Assembly (NCBI RefSeq): GCF_016863255.1
Contig: NZ_BOON01000028.1
Location: 1 to 64,000 of the forward strand
Reading direction: 5' to 3'
Length of the DNA: 64,000 bases
Source of the DNA: Planosporangium mesophilum
GTDB taxonomy: Bacteria > Actinomycetota > Actinomycetes > Mycobacteriales > Micromonosporaceae
Part shown: positions 27,041 through 35,026 of the stretch, piece by piece
Layout: the number at the start of each line of letters is the position of its first letter
Numbering within the stretch: the first letter of the stretch is position 1
Translations under genes and position numbers: made by a program
Notes under the pieces: model-generated
What the model was told of the DNA's origin: nothing
Seen by the model: only the letters and a program-made list of their open reading frames with translations
The model's database searches: none

Positions 27041-28105
27041 ATGTCACGTCCATTCCGCGGCCTTGGGGCTGCCGGCCTGCTACTCGCAAGCACGGCCGTC
27101 GCCGTCGTCGCCACCGCCGGTCCGGCGAGCGCCGACACCCAGGTCTGCGACAAGTACGGCACGACCACCGTGGACCGTTACGTGGCCATGAACAACGTCT
27201 GGGGTGCCGACACCCCGCAGTGCTTCACCACGACGAACAGCGGATTCACGATCACGAAGGCGGACAACAAGAAGGCCACCAACGGTGCGCCGCTGTCGTA
27301 CACGGCCATCTACCTCGGCTGCCACTACGGCAACTGCTCCCCCGGCACCAACCTCCCCATGCAGGTCAGTCAGATCAGCAGTGCGACGAGCAGCGCCAGC
27401 TTCTCCTACCCCACCAGTGGCGTCTACAACGCCGCGTACGACATCTGGCTCGACCCGTCGTCCAGAAAGGACGGCGAGAACAAGCTGGAGCTGATGATCT
27501 GGTTCAACCGGCAGGGCCCCATCTCCCCGGCCGGCACACCGGCAGGCACCGCGACCGTCGCCGGCCGCAGCTGGGAGGTCTGGGCCGGCGACGGCCCCAA
27601 CCGCAGGGTCGTCACCTACGCCGCGCGGTCACCCATGACCAGCTGGAACTTCAACGTCATGGACTTCATCAACGACGTCAAGACCCACAGCAACCTCACC
27701 GACTCGTGGTACCTGACCAGCATCCAGACGGGTTTCGAGCCGTGGGTGGGCGGCACGGGCCTCGCCGTCAACTCGTTCACCGCCGACGTCAACGGCGGCG
27801 GTGCGGCGCAGCGGAACCGGCCGGAACAGCCCCCGGCGCCCGCGCCGACGTCGGCGGCAGCCACGCCGGTAACGCCCGCCACCCCCTCGGCGCCGGTGAC
27901 GCCGACCCGCCAGCCGGCGCCGCAGCCCTCTCCCACCAGGGGCGACGGCCACACGTACGTGGTGCAGCCCGGCGACACACTGTCGGGCATCGCCGCGCGC
28001 GAACACGTCACGGGCGGTTGGCGGAGGCTGTACTGGCTCAACCGCCACGTCGTCGGCGCCGACCCGGACCTGATCGTGCCCGGCCAGCGGCTCACTCTCC
28101 GATAA
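27041..28105 (+). CDS. secreted GH12 endoglucanase with C-terminal LysM
   Basis: A 354-aa exported beta-1,4-endoglucanase. Signal peptide (cut near GPASADT), GH12 domain about 30-260 with catalytic Glu150 in ELMIWF and Glu233 in GFEPW, then a Pro/Thr/Ala linker (about 265-305) and a LysM domain from about 308 (HTYVVQPGDTLSGIAAREH... DPDLIVPGQRLTL). GH12 enzymes of actinomycetes usually end in a cellulose-binding module; LysM binds GlcNAc polymers such as peptidoglycan or chitin, suggesting cell-wall display. AAGGGAGCACA precedes the ATG. A CebR box and promoter lie upstream. Confidence 0.9.
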   Translation: MSRPFRGLGAAGLLLASTAVAVVATAGPASADTQVCDKYGTTTVDRYVAMNNVWGADTPQCFTTTNSGFTITKADNKKATNGAPLSYTAIYLGCHYGNCSPGTNLPMQVSQISSATSSASFSYPTSGVYNAAYDIWLDPSSRKDGENKLELMIWFNRQGPISPAGTPAGTATVAGRSWEVWAGDGPNRRVVTYAARSPMTSWNFNVMDFINDVKTHSNLTDSWYLTSIQTGFEPWVGGTGLAVNSFTADVNGGGAAQRNRPEQPPAPAPTSAAATPVTPATPSAPVTPTRQPAPQPSPTRGDGHTYVVQPGDTLSGIAAREHVTGGWRRLYWLNRHVVGADPDLIVPGQRLTLR

Positions 28106-28111
28106 CCGACA

Positions 28112-28142
28112 GGGGTGTCCACCGAGCCACGGTGGACACCCC
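28112..28142 (+). terminator. GH12 gene terminator
   Basis: A 13-bp stem, GGGGTGTCCACCG with CGGTGGACACCCC, around AGCCA, six nt after the stop. Outer bases can extend the stem with small bulges. Confidence 0.8.
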
Positions 28143-28193
28143 CTGTTCGGCACGCACCGGCTCTACATCGACGAGTCCTCGACCTCGCCGTTA

Positions 28194-28216
28194 TTTCCTA
28201 TTAACCAGATAGGAAA
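28194..28216. promoter_or_regulatory. perfect palindrome TTTCCTAT-N7-ATAGGAAA
   Basis: Eight-base arms with a 7-nt centre, conspicuously AT-rich. It lies 59-81 bp upstream of the cysteine leader ORF and its proposed start site. It looks like the operator of a dimeric regulator of the sulfonate operon; the regulator is not identifiable from the window. Confidence 0.6.
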
Positions 28217-28262
28217 AGATGACATGGCTCACAGGGTCCTGTCGCCCCCGGCTTCCAGGCCG

Positions 28263-28268
28263 TACATT
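28263..28268 (+). promoter_or_regulatory. -10 TACATT of the sulfur operon leader
   Basis: TACATT is followed by 6 nt and the leader ATG at 28275, placing +1 on the A of ATG. There is no good -35 match at 17 nt, consistent with activator control. Confidence 0.5.
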
Positions 28269-28274
28269 GATGCC

Positions 28275-28346
28275 ATGGCTAGAAGTCAGCGCCTCATCCA
28301 GCGCCGCTTCGTCGACTACCAGCGGGTGTGCAGCAGCACCTGTTGA
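28275..28346 (+). CDS. cysteine-rich leader peptide (attenuator ORF)
   Basis: A 23-residue ORF starting MARSQRLIQRRF and ending VDYQRVCSSTC, then TGA. It matches the pattern RRxVDxxRVxSxxC of short actinobacterial leader peptides found upstream of sulfur-assimilation operons. Leaderless cysteine-rich ORFs of this kind act as cysteine-responsive attenuators in mycobacteria: when Cys-tRNA is short, ribosomes stall at the terminal Cys codons (here TGC and TGT). It has no ribosome-binding site and begins 6 nt after a -10 element. Confidence 0.8.
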   Translation: MARSQRLIQRRFVDYQRVCSSTC

Positions 28347-28431
28347 TGCCGCGCGGACCCGGGGCGACTCCCGCCCGGCCGCCCGAAGCCAGCGCCGATC
28401 TTCACCGTTGATTCGCCGACGCTGAGCACTC

Positions 28432-28458
28432 GCCGGATTCGCGTCCGGCTTCTCTCTC
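28432..28458 (+). terminator. candidate attenuator hairpin
   Basis: GCCGGA (28432-28437) pairs with TCCGGC (28444-28449) around TTCGCG, followed by TTCTCTCTC. It lies between the leader peptide and the binding-protein gene, where a stall-controlled terminator would be expected. Confidence 0.45.
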
Positions 28459-28573
28459 ATCGACCCCGTCCATGGTCGTCTCTTCACGCAGGCGCACGCG
28501 CATCCGCGTACCCACGATCCGCTGGCGCCCGCGGATCCCGCATGCCCGCGGCTCTACCCCACAGGAGATCTCT

Positions 28574-29635
28574 GTGCCGTTACCGCTCTCGTCCACTCCG
28601 GTCCTGGGCCGGCGCGCGTTCCTCGGCGCGCTGTCCGGCGCCGCCGTCGCCGCCGGACTGGCCGCCTGCGCCCGTGACGAACCATCGACGCACCTGGCCG
28701 CCGCCGCTCCCCTGCCCACCTCCGTCGACCCTCAGACGGCCCTGTCCATATCCATCCACACCAGCCAGAAGCAGTTCGAAGGCGCGGGGCTGCTGGACAA
28801 GTTGCCGTTCCGGGTCAAAGACTGGCCGAACCTGTCCGCCGGTCCCGACATCATCCAGGGCTTCCGGGCCCGCTCCATCGACCTGGCCAGCAACGCCGGG
28901 GTACCGCCGATTCAGGCCCGAGCGATCCAGTACGACGCGAAGATCGTCGCAGTGCAGACGGTGCCGGTGCCCATCTACAGGTTCGCCACCGCGCCCGGCT
29001 CGTCGATCTCCTCGCGGCCCGACCTCAAGGGCAAGAAGATCGCCTTCTCCCAGGGGCAGGCGCAGGGCGTCGTGGTGCTGCGCACGCTCAAGGAGCTCGG
29101 CCTCGACAAGCGCGACGTGACGCTGGTCGCCCTGACCAGCAACCAGTTCTACACCGCGCTGCAGAGCCGGCAGGTCGACGTCGCGCCGCTCGCGGAGCCG
29201 AGCCTCACCAAGTACCTCAACCAGTTCAGCGGCGACGGCGCCAAGGCGATCGACATGCACGCGGTGGACTACCTGACCGTCCTCTGGTCACCGGCCGAGG
29301 TGCTGCACGACCCGGCCAAGGCGGCGGCGGTACGGGCGTTCATCCCGTACTGGGTGCGCGGCACCGTGTGGGCCTGGGAGAACCGGGAGGCCTGGGCCGA
29401 CCTGTACTACGTCAAGGACCAGCAGCTGAGCCCGGCCGACGCGCAGCGGGCCGCGGCAAGCACGCCCCGGCCCACCTACCCGCGTCGCTGGGACAGGGCC
29501 ATCGCCTGGGAGCAGGAGACCGCCGACCTGCTCACCGCCGGGGGCTTCATCCCGAAGGTCAAGGCGGCCGATCTGTTCGACCGTCGCTTCGAGACGGTGG
29601 CGGCCGACGCCGCCCCCGCGAGCTATCAGGAGTAG
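28574..29635 (+). CDS. sulfonate-type ABC transporter substrate-binding protein
   Basis: A 353-aa SsuA/NMT1-like binding lipoprotein. Its N-terminus has twin Arg (GRRAFLGALSG) and a lipobox GLAAC, so Tat export as a lipoprotein is likely. The mature domain has the DLKGKKIAFSQGQAQG and NQFYTALQSRQVDVAPLAEP strands of aliphatic sulfonate binders. GTG 28574 has AGGAG 9 nt upstream; the open frame to 28472 is leader sequence. First structural gene of the organosulfur operon, three nt before the permease. Confidence 0.9.
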   Translation: MPLPLSSTPVLGRRAFLGALSGAAVAAGLAACARDEPSTHLAAAAPLPTSVDPQTALSISIHTSQKQFEGAGLLDKLPFRVKDWPNLSAGPDIIQGFRARSIDLASNAGVPPIQARAIQYDAKIVAVQTVPVPIYRFATAPGSSISSRPDLKGKKIAFSQGQAQGVVVLRTLKELGLDKRDVTLVALTSNQFYTALQSRQVDVAPLAEPSLTKYLNQFSGDGAKAIDMHAVDYLTVLWSPAEVLHDPAKAAAVRAFIPYWVRGTVWAWENREAWADLYYVKDQQLSPADAQRAAASTPRPTYPRRWDRAIAWEQETADLLTAGGFIPKVKAADLFDRRFETVAADAAPASYQE

Positions 29636-29638
29636 GCC

Positions 29639-30490
29639 ATGACCGACGTCCTTGCACCCCCTCAGGCGGCTTTACAGGCGGCTTTGCAGGCGCCTGTCAC
29701 CGTCGCGCCGCGCCGGCGCCGCCTCGGCCTCGGCCGCCCCATCCCGTACGGGCGGGTGCTCGGCCCGCTGCTGATCCTCGGTGTATGGCTCGCCGCCTCG
29801 GCGGCCGGCCTCCTCGATCCGCGCGTACTGCCGGCTCCCTGGACCGTGGCGGACACCGTCAGCCGGCTCGTCGAGGCCGGCACCCTGCAGGACAGCCTCG
29901 CCGTGTCACTGGGCCGCGCGGCGCTCGGCTTCACGTTCGGCGCGCTGGCCGGAGTCTCCCTCGCGCTCGCCGCGGGCCTGAGCCGCCTGGGCGAGGCCCT
30001 CGTGGACGGCTGGCTGCAGGTCCAGCGCGCCGTGCCGACGCTCGGCCTGATCCCGCTGATGATCCTGTGGCTCGGCATCGGCGAGGCGTTCAAGGTCGTC
30101 ATCATCGCGCTCGTCGTCGCGGTCACGCTCTACGTCCAGACGTACGCCGGCCTGACCTCCATCGACAGCCGGTACGTGGAGCTGGCCGAGACCGTCGGCC
30201 TGAGCCGGTCACGCTTCATCCGCGCGGTGGTGCTGCCCGGTGCGCTACCGGGCCTGTTCGTCGGCCTGCGGCTCGCGGTCACCAGTTCCTGGATCTCGCT
30301 GGTGGTCCTCGAGCAGATCAACGCCACCAGCGGCATCGGCTACCTGATGTTCCAGGCCCAGAACTACGCCCAGACCGACGTGATCGTCGTCGGCCTCATC
30401 GTGTACGGCCTCTTCGGCTTCATCTCCGACGCGGCCCTGCGCTTCGTGGAGAGGAGGGTCCTGTCGTGGCGACGGACACTCAGCAGCTGA
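29639..30490 (+). CDS. sulfonate-type ABC transporter permease
   Basis: A 283-aa SsuC-like permease with about six membrane segments. It carries the family LQVQRAVPTLGLIPLMILWLGIGE and the coupling loop ELAETVGLSRSRFIRAVVLPGALPG. It lies between the binding protein and the ATPase, and its last 25 nt overlap the ATPase gene. Confidence 0.93.
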   Translation: MTDVLAPPQAALQAALQAPVTVAPRRRRLGLGRPIPYGRVLGPLLILGVWLAASAAGLLDPRVLPAPWTVADTVSRLVEAGTLQDSLAVSLGRAALGFTFGALAGVSLALAAGLSRLGEALVDGWLQVQRAVPTLGLIPLMILWLGIGEAFKVVIIALVVAVTLYVQTYAGLTSIDSRYVELAETVGLSRSRFIRAVVLPGALPGLFVGLRLAVTSSWISLVVLEQINATSGIGYLMFQAQNYAQTDVIVVGLIVYGLFGFISDAALRFVERRVLSWRRTLSS

Positions 30491-31203
30491 CCCGCCCAGC
30501 GGTACGGGTGTCCGGGCTGGTGCGCCGCTTCGGCGACCGTACCGTCCTGGACAGTCTCGACCTCGACATCGCGCCCGGGCAGTTCGTGGCGCTGCTGGGG
30601 CGCAGCGGCTCCGGCAAGAGCACCCTGCTGCGAGCCCTCGCGGGGCTCGACTACGACGTCGCCGGGTCCGGCTCGATCGAGGTACCCGGCCGGGTGTCGG
30701 TGGTGTTCCAGGACTCCCGCCTGCTGCCATGGCAGCGCGTACTCGACAACGTGCTGCTCGGACTCGGCGGCCGCGACGCCGCCGACCGGGGCCGCGCCGC
30801 GCTGGCCGAGGTCGGCCTCGCCGGTCGGGAACGGGCCTGGCCCGTCGAGCTGTCCGGTGGCGAGCAGCAGCGGGCCGCGCTGGCCCGGTCCCTGGTACGC
30901 GAGCCGGAACTCCTGCTCGCCGACGAGCCCTTCGGCGCGCTCGACGCTCTCACCCGCATCCGCATGCACGGCCTGCTCCGCGAGCTGTGCCAGCGTCACG
31001 GGCCGGCCGTGCTGCTGGTGACGCACGACGTCGACGAGGCGATCGTCCTCGCCGACCGGGTGCTGGTCCTCGTGGACGGCCGGATCGCCGTGGACCAGCC
31101 CATCGACCTGCCGCAGCCGCGGTCCCACCGGGATCCGCGGTTCCTGGAGTACCGCTACCAACTGCTGACCGCCCTCGGGGTGGAGGAGGAGATCACCGTA
31201 TGA
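30466..31203 (+). CDS. sulfonate-type ABC transporter ATPase
   Basis: A 245-aa SsuB-like ATPase: Walker A LLGRSGSGKSTLL, Q-loop VVFQDSRLLPW, signature LSGGEQQRAALARSL, Walker B LLLADEPFGALD, His switch VTHDVDEA. GTG 30466 is preceded by GAGGAGGG. Its stop overlaps the monooxygenase ATG (ATGA). Confidence 0.94.
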   Translation: MATDTQQLTRPAVRVSGLVRRFGDRTVLDSLDLDIAPGQFVALLGRSGSGKSTLLRALAGLDYDVAGSGSIEVPGRVSVVFQDSRLLPWQRVLDNVLLGLGGRDAADRGRAALAEVGLAGRERAWPVELSGGEQQRAALARSLVREPELLLADEPFGALDALTRIRMHGLLRELCQRHGPAVLLVTHDVDEAIVLADRVLVLVDGRIAVDQPIDLPQPRSHRDPRFLEYRYQLLTALGVEEEITV

Positions 31204-32531
31204 GCCGGACACTGCACCTCAACGCGTTCCTGATGGAGGCCGGCCACCACGAGGCCGCCTGGCGGCTGCCGGAGAGCGACCCGTACGCCGCCACCAGCGT
31301 CGCGCACTTCCAGCACCTCGCCCGCGTCGCCGAGCGCGGCAAGCTCGACTCGCTGTTCCTCGCCGACTCCCCCGTGCTGTGGCACGGCCGGATCGGGCGC
31401 CGTCCGGCGGCCACCCTCGAGCCGACCGTACTGCTCACCGCGCTCGCCGGGGTCACCAACCACATCGGACTGATCGCCACCGCGTCGACCACGTACAACG
31501 AGCCGTACAACCTGGCCCGCCGGTTCGGCTCGCTGGACCACATCAGCGGGGGCCGGGCCGGCTGGAACATCGTCACCACCGCCGGTCTCGACGCCGCCCG
31601 CAACTTCAACCTCGACGACCTGCCGGCGCACCGGCAGCGGTACGCGCGCGCCGCCGAGTTCGTGGACGTGGCGATCAAGCTGTGGGACAGCTGGGACGAC
31701 GACGCGATCCTCGCCGACAAGGAGTCCGGCGCGTGGGGCGACGACGACCGCATCCATCCCGCCGCCCACGTCGGTGAGTTCTACCGGGTCGCCGGCGCGC
31801 TCGACGTGTCCCGGTCACCGCAGGGCCGGCCGCTGCTGGTACAGGCGGGGTCCAGCGAGGACGGCAAGGACTTCGCCGCCCGCTACGCCGAGGCCGTCTT
31901 CACCGCCCAGCAGACCCTGGCCGACGCGCAGGCGTTCTACGCCGACCTGAAGGCGCGGGCCGCAGCCACGGGCCGGGACCCGGGCACCATCAAGATCCTG
32001 CCCGGGATCGTGCCGGCAATCGGGGCCACCGAAGCCGAGGCGCTGGCGCTGGAGGAGGAGCTGGACCGGCTGATCCGGCCGGAGTACGCCAAGCGTCAGC
32101 TCGCGGAGACGCTGCGGCTGTCCCCCGACGACCTTCACCTCGACCGTGAGCTACCGGCCGACCTGCCCGACGAGGACGAGATCGAGGGCGCGAAGAGTCG
32201 GTACACCCTCATCGTGACGCTCGCCCGCCGGGAACGACTCACGGTCCGGCAGCTCATCGGGCGCCTCGGTGGCGGGCGCGGGCACCGCACCTTCGCCGGT
32301 ACGCCGGAGCAGGTGGCCGACGCCATCGAGCACTGGTTCAACGCCGGCGCCGCCGACGGTTTCAACATCATGCCGCCGGTCCTGCCGCGCGGCCTGGAGG
32401 ACTTCGTCGACCACGTGGTGCCGATCCTGCAGCGGCGCGGGCTGTTCCGCACCGAGTACACCGGCCGCACCCTGCGCGAGCACTACGGCCTGGCCCGGCC
32501 GGCCGGCCAGCTTGTGGGAGCGTACCGATGA
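31200..32531 (+). CDS. LLM-class flavin monooxygenase (NtaA/SnaA/DszA family)
   Basis: A 443-aa FMN-dependent class C monooxygenase of the NtaA/SnaA/SoxA/DszA branch, using reduced flavin from a partner reductase. Typical parts: HLNAFLMEAGHHEAAWR at the start, GKLDSLFLADSPVLW, GVTNHIGLIATASTTYNEPYNLARRF, DHISGGRAGWNIVTT, LLVQAGSSEDGKDFAARYAE. In this operon its likely job is cleaving C-S (or related) bonds of an imported organosulfur compound to free sulfite. GGAGGAGGAG precedes the ATG. Confidence 0.92.
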   Translation: MSRTLHLNAFLMEAGHHEAAWRLPESDPYAATSVAHFQHLARVAERGKLDSLFLADSPVLWHGRIGRRPAATLEPTVLLTALAGVTNHIGLIATASTTYNEPYNLARRFGSLDHISGGRAGWNIVTTAGLDAARNFNLDDLPAHRQRYARAAEFVDVAIKLWDSWDDDAILADKESGAWGDDDRIHPAAHVGEFYRVAGALDVSRSPQGRPLLVQAGSSEDGKDFAARYAEAVFTAQQTLADAQAFYADLKARAAATGRDPGTIKILPGIVPAIGATEAEALALEEELDRLIRPEYAKRQLAETLRLSPDDLHLDRELPADLPDEDEIEGAKSRYTLIVTLARRERLTVRQLIGRLGGGRGHRTFAGTPEQVADAIEHWFNAGAADGFNIMPPVLPRGLEDFVDHVVPILQRRGLFRTEYTGRTLREHYGLARPAGQLVGAYR

Positions 32532-33022
32532 CCGTGGCGATCCAGCCCGACCTGTTCCGATCCCTGCTGCGCCGGCACGCGGCCGGCGTCGTCGTGATCA
32601 CCGCGGCGGGAGACTCCCCTGTCGGCTTCACCGCCACCTCGTTCACGTCGGTGTCGCTGCAACCGCCCCTGGTCTCGTTCTGCCTGAACCGCACCTCGTC
32701 GAGCTGGCCCACGGTGTCGGTCGCCGGCCACGTCGCGGTGCACGTACTCGCCGACGGCCAGGAGCAGCTGGCCCGTACGTTCGCGGCCAGAGGCATCGAC
32801 CGGTTCGCCGGGCCGACGCGCTGGCGCACCGGCCGGTACGGCCTGCCGGTCCTCGACGGTGCGCTCGCCGTCCTGGTCTGCCGCGTCGTCGAGCGCATCG
32901 AGGCCGGTGACCACGCCATCGTGCTCGCGGAGCTGGTCGACGGCGAACACCTCGCCGACGACGTGGCGCCGCTGCTCTACCACATGGGCCGGTACCTGCG
33001 GGTCCGGGAAGGGAATCGATGA
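32528..33022 (+). CDS. flavin reductase (FMN-binding split barrel)
   Basis: A 164-aa flavin reductase-like protein: FRSLLRRHAAGVVVITAAG at the N-terminus, GFTATSFTSVSLQPPLVSFCLN (flavin-binding loop) and HAIVLAELVDGE near the end. It should supply reduced FMN to the monooxygenase, whose stop it overlaps (ATGA). It also overlaps the next gene by 4 nt. Confidence 0.92.
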   Translation: MTVAIQPDLFRSLLRRHAAGVVVITAAGDSPVGFTATSFTSVSLQPPLVSFCLNRTSSSWPTVSVAGHVAVHVLADGQEQLARTFAARGIDRFAGPTRWRTGRYGLPVLDGALAVLVCRVVERIEAGDHAIVLAELVDGEHLADDVAPLLYHMGRYLRVREGNR

Positions 33023-33582
33023 TGACCACACCCACGGTCTCGGTCGTCGAGCTGATCGGCAATCCGCGCGCCGGCTCGCGTACCCGGGCACTCGCCGACG
33101 CGGTCGTCGCCGAGTTGAGCGGCCGCCCCCGGATGGCCGACACGCCGTTGGGGCGGCCCAGGGTCCTGGAGCTGGCCGAGCTGGTCGGGGTGACCTTCGG
33201 GCCCCGGCCGGCCCGGGCGGTCGCACCGCTGGACGACCCGTTCGCACCGGTGAGCGCCGCCGGGCTGCTGGTCGTCGCGACACCGACGTACAAGGGCACC
33301 TACACCGGCCTGCTGAAGATCTTCCTGGACCAGTTCCGGCAGGGCGACCTGTCCGGCGTGGTCGCCCTACCGGTCACGGTCGCCGCGTCCGCGGACCACC
33401 TGGCTTCGGTGACGGCGGCCCTGCGCGACCTGCTGGCCGAGCTGGGGGCCGACGTGCCGAGCCGACCACCGGCCGTACTCGAGTCGAGGCTGGCGGCGCC
33501 GGCCGAGGTGGCCGCGGAGTGGGCCGCCTGGCACGCGGGCGAGGTGGCCGACCTGCTGTCGCGGGTCAGTGCGGCACGGTGA
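33019..33582 (+). CDS. NAD(P)H-dependent FMN reductase (SsuE/MsuE-like)
   Basis: A 187-aa flavodoxin-fold reductase: ELIGNPRAGSRTRALADAVV (phosphate-binding loop), LLVVATPTYKGTYTGLLKIFLDQF and the LPVTVAAS strand are those of SsuE/MsuE-type enzymes. Having a second, structurally unrelated flavin reductase in the same operon is common in organosulfur operons with more than one monooxygenase. It overlaps the convergent sortase gene by 17 nt, so no terminator separates them. Confidence 0.9.
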   Translation: MMTTPTVSVVELIGNPRAGSRTRALADAVVAELSGRPRMADTPLGRPRVLELAELVGVTFGPRPARAVAPLDDPFAPVSAAGLLVVATPTYKGTYTGLLKIFLDQFRQGDLSGVVALPVTVAASADHLASVTAALRDLLAELGADVPSRPPAVLESRLAAPAEVAAEWAAWHAGEVADLLSRVSAAR

Positions 33583-34036
33583 GAGCGGCGAAGACGATGA
33601 TGTTGTCGGTGTAGTTGCCCGACCGTCGGTCGAAGTTGCCGCCGCAGGTGATCAGGCGTAGCTCCGGTCGGCTGGTGGCGGCGTAGACCTGGTCGGTGGG
33701 GAAGTCGGTCTTGTCCACCTGTGCGGTGCGGTAGACGGCGAACCGGGCGGTACCGCCGTCCTGCCGGGTGATGAGGACCTGGTCGCCGCGCTTGAGTTGG
33801 TACAGCTGGTAGAAGATGCCCGGCTCGTGGTAGCCGTCGACGTGCCCGACGATCACCGCAACGCCGGTCTCGCCCGGGGTCGGGCCCAGGGAGTACCAGC
33901 CGGCCTGCATAGGGTCCTCGACCGGTGGCACCTCGAGGGTCTGGTCGGCGGTCAGCCCCAACGGCACCAACGACGACGCCACGTCGAGCGCCGGGATCGA
34001 CATCCGCACCGGCACCGATCGGGACAACGGCTTCAC
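33566..34036 (-). CDS. class F sortase lacking its membrane anchor
   Basis: A 156-aa class F sortase catalytic domain: His65 in GHVDG, Cys131 in LITCGG, and the Arg region DRRSGNYTDN. Such enzymes normally start with a signal/anchor helix. Here the reading frame upstream of the GTG is blocked by a TAG about 45 nt away, and none of the three frames in the next 200 bases encodes a hydrophobic helix. The in-frame lead-in PLLPPTPPVKPLSRS looks like the usual linker after an anchor. So it is probably a 5'-truncated gene, or is expressed as a soluble cytoplasmic protein. Confidence 0.8.
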   Translation of the reverse strand: MKPLSRSVPVRMSIPALDVASSLVPLGLTADQTLEVPPVEDPMQAGWYSLGPTPGETGVAVIVGHVDGYHEPGIFYQLYQLKRGDQVLITRQDGGTARFAVYRTAQVDKTDFPTDQVYAATSRPELRLITCGGNFDRRSGNYTDNIIVFAALTVPH

Positions 34037-34275
34037 CGGGGGCGTCGGTGGTAGCAGCGGTACCCGTGACGCGGCGAGCTATCCATCCGGACCGGGATGA
34101 GTTCGCGATTCCGGCGGCGGAAGCCCGGCGCGCGACGAAAGCGGCTGGAAGACGTCGGGATCGTCTGCTGAACGTGTATCCGGGCTGTGCCGGGTAGGAA
34201 ACGGAGCTCGCCGGGGGCGGGTTGATACGTACGTCCCACAACAGCGGCGGCGAGGCGCGCCGGAAGGGGATCCCG

Positions 34276-34980
34276 ATGAGCAGTGTGGCTGCCCGGTACG
34301 GGATCGACATCACTGCGGCACGAAGAGGCGTTGCGAGTCGCGTAGCGGTGGCCGGGCGGAAGTACGTCATCGAGGCGATCGGAACGTTCTTCCTCGTCTT
34401 CACGGTGGGCGCCACCGCGTACATCGGAACCCCGCTCGCACCGCTGGCGGTCGGCTCGATCCTGATGGTCATGGTCTACGCCGGTGGGCACATCTCCGGC
34501 GGGCACTACAACCCCGCCGTGACCCTGGCAGCGCTGGTCCGCCGCCGGATCGATCTGGGTGACGCCATCGGGTACTGGGTGGCGCAGCTGGTGGCCGGCG
34601 TGGTCGCCGCGCTGGTCGTACGCGTTGTCATCCCGGCACACGCCACGCCTCGGCCACTGTCCGGTCGCGCGCTCGGAGCGGTGTTCGTCGTGGAGCTTCT
34701 GTTCACCTTCGCGCTCTGCTTCGTCGTGCTCAACGTGGCCACGAGCAGGGACAACCCGAACAACTCCTTCTACGGCCTGGCGGTCGGCTTCACCCTCATG
34801 GTGGCCGCCATCACCATCGGCGGCCTCTCCGGCGCCGCGATCAACCCGGCGGTCACTCTCGCCGCCGTCGTCCTGGGCATCTTCGCCTGGTCGACGATCT
34901 GGGTCTACCTGCTGGCCCAGGTGGTCGCCGGCGTCCTGGCGGGATTCGCCTTCCGCGCGCTGAACCCCGACGACAAATGA
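34276..34980 (+). CDS. aquaporin family channel (MIP)
   Basis: A 234-aa MIP channel with six membrane helices and both NPA loops: GHYNPAVTLA (about 77) and GAAINPAVTLA (about 193). It begins the membrane part with EAIGTFFLVFTVGATA, as AqpZ-type channels do. Water or small neutral solutes such as glycerol are likely cargo; the selectivity residues do not decide. ATG 34276 follows AAGGGGA; the open frame back to 34222 is less likely. Confidence 0.93.
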   Translation: MSSVAARYGIDITAARRGVASRVAVAGRKYVIEAIGTFFLVFTVGATAYIGTPLAPLAVGSILMVMVYAGGHISGGHYNPAVTLAALVRRRIDLGDAIGYWVAQLVAGVVAALVVRVVIPAHATPRPLSGRALGAVFVVELLFTFALCFVVLNVATSRDNPNNSFYGLAVGFTLMVAAITIGGLSGAAINPAVTLAAVVLGIFAWSTIWVYLLAQVVAGVLAGFAFRALNPDDK

Positions 34981-35026
34981 TCCTCATTGCACAGGAACCA
35001 GGGGTAACTCGACGGGAGGAGCGCAG

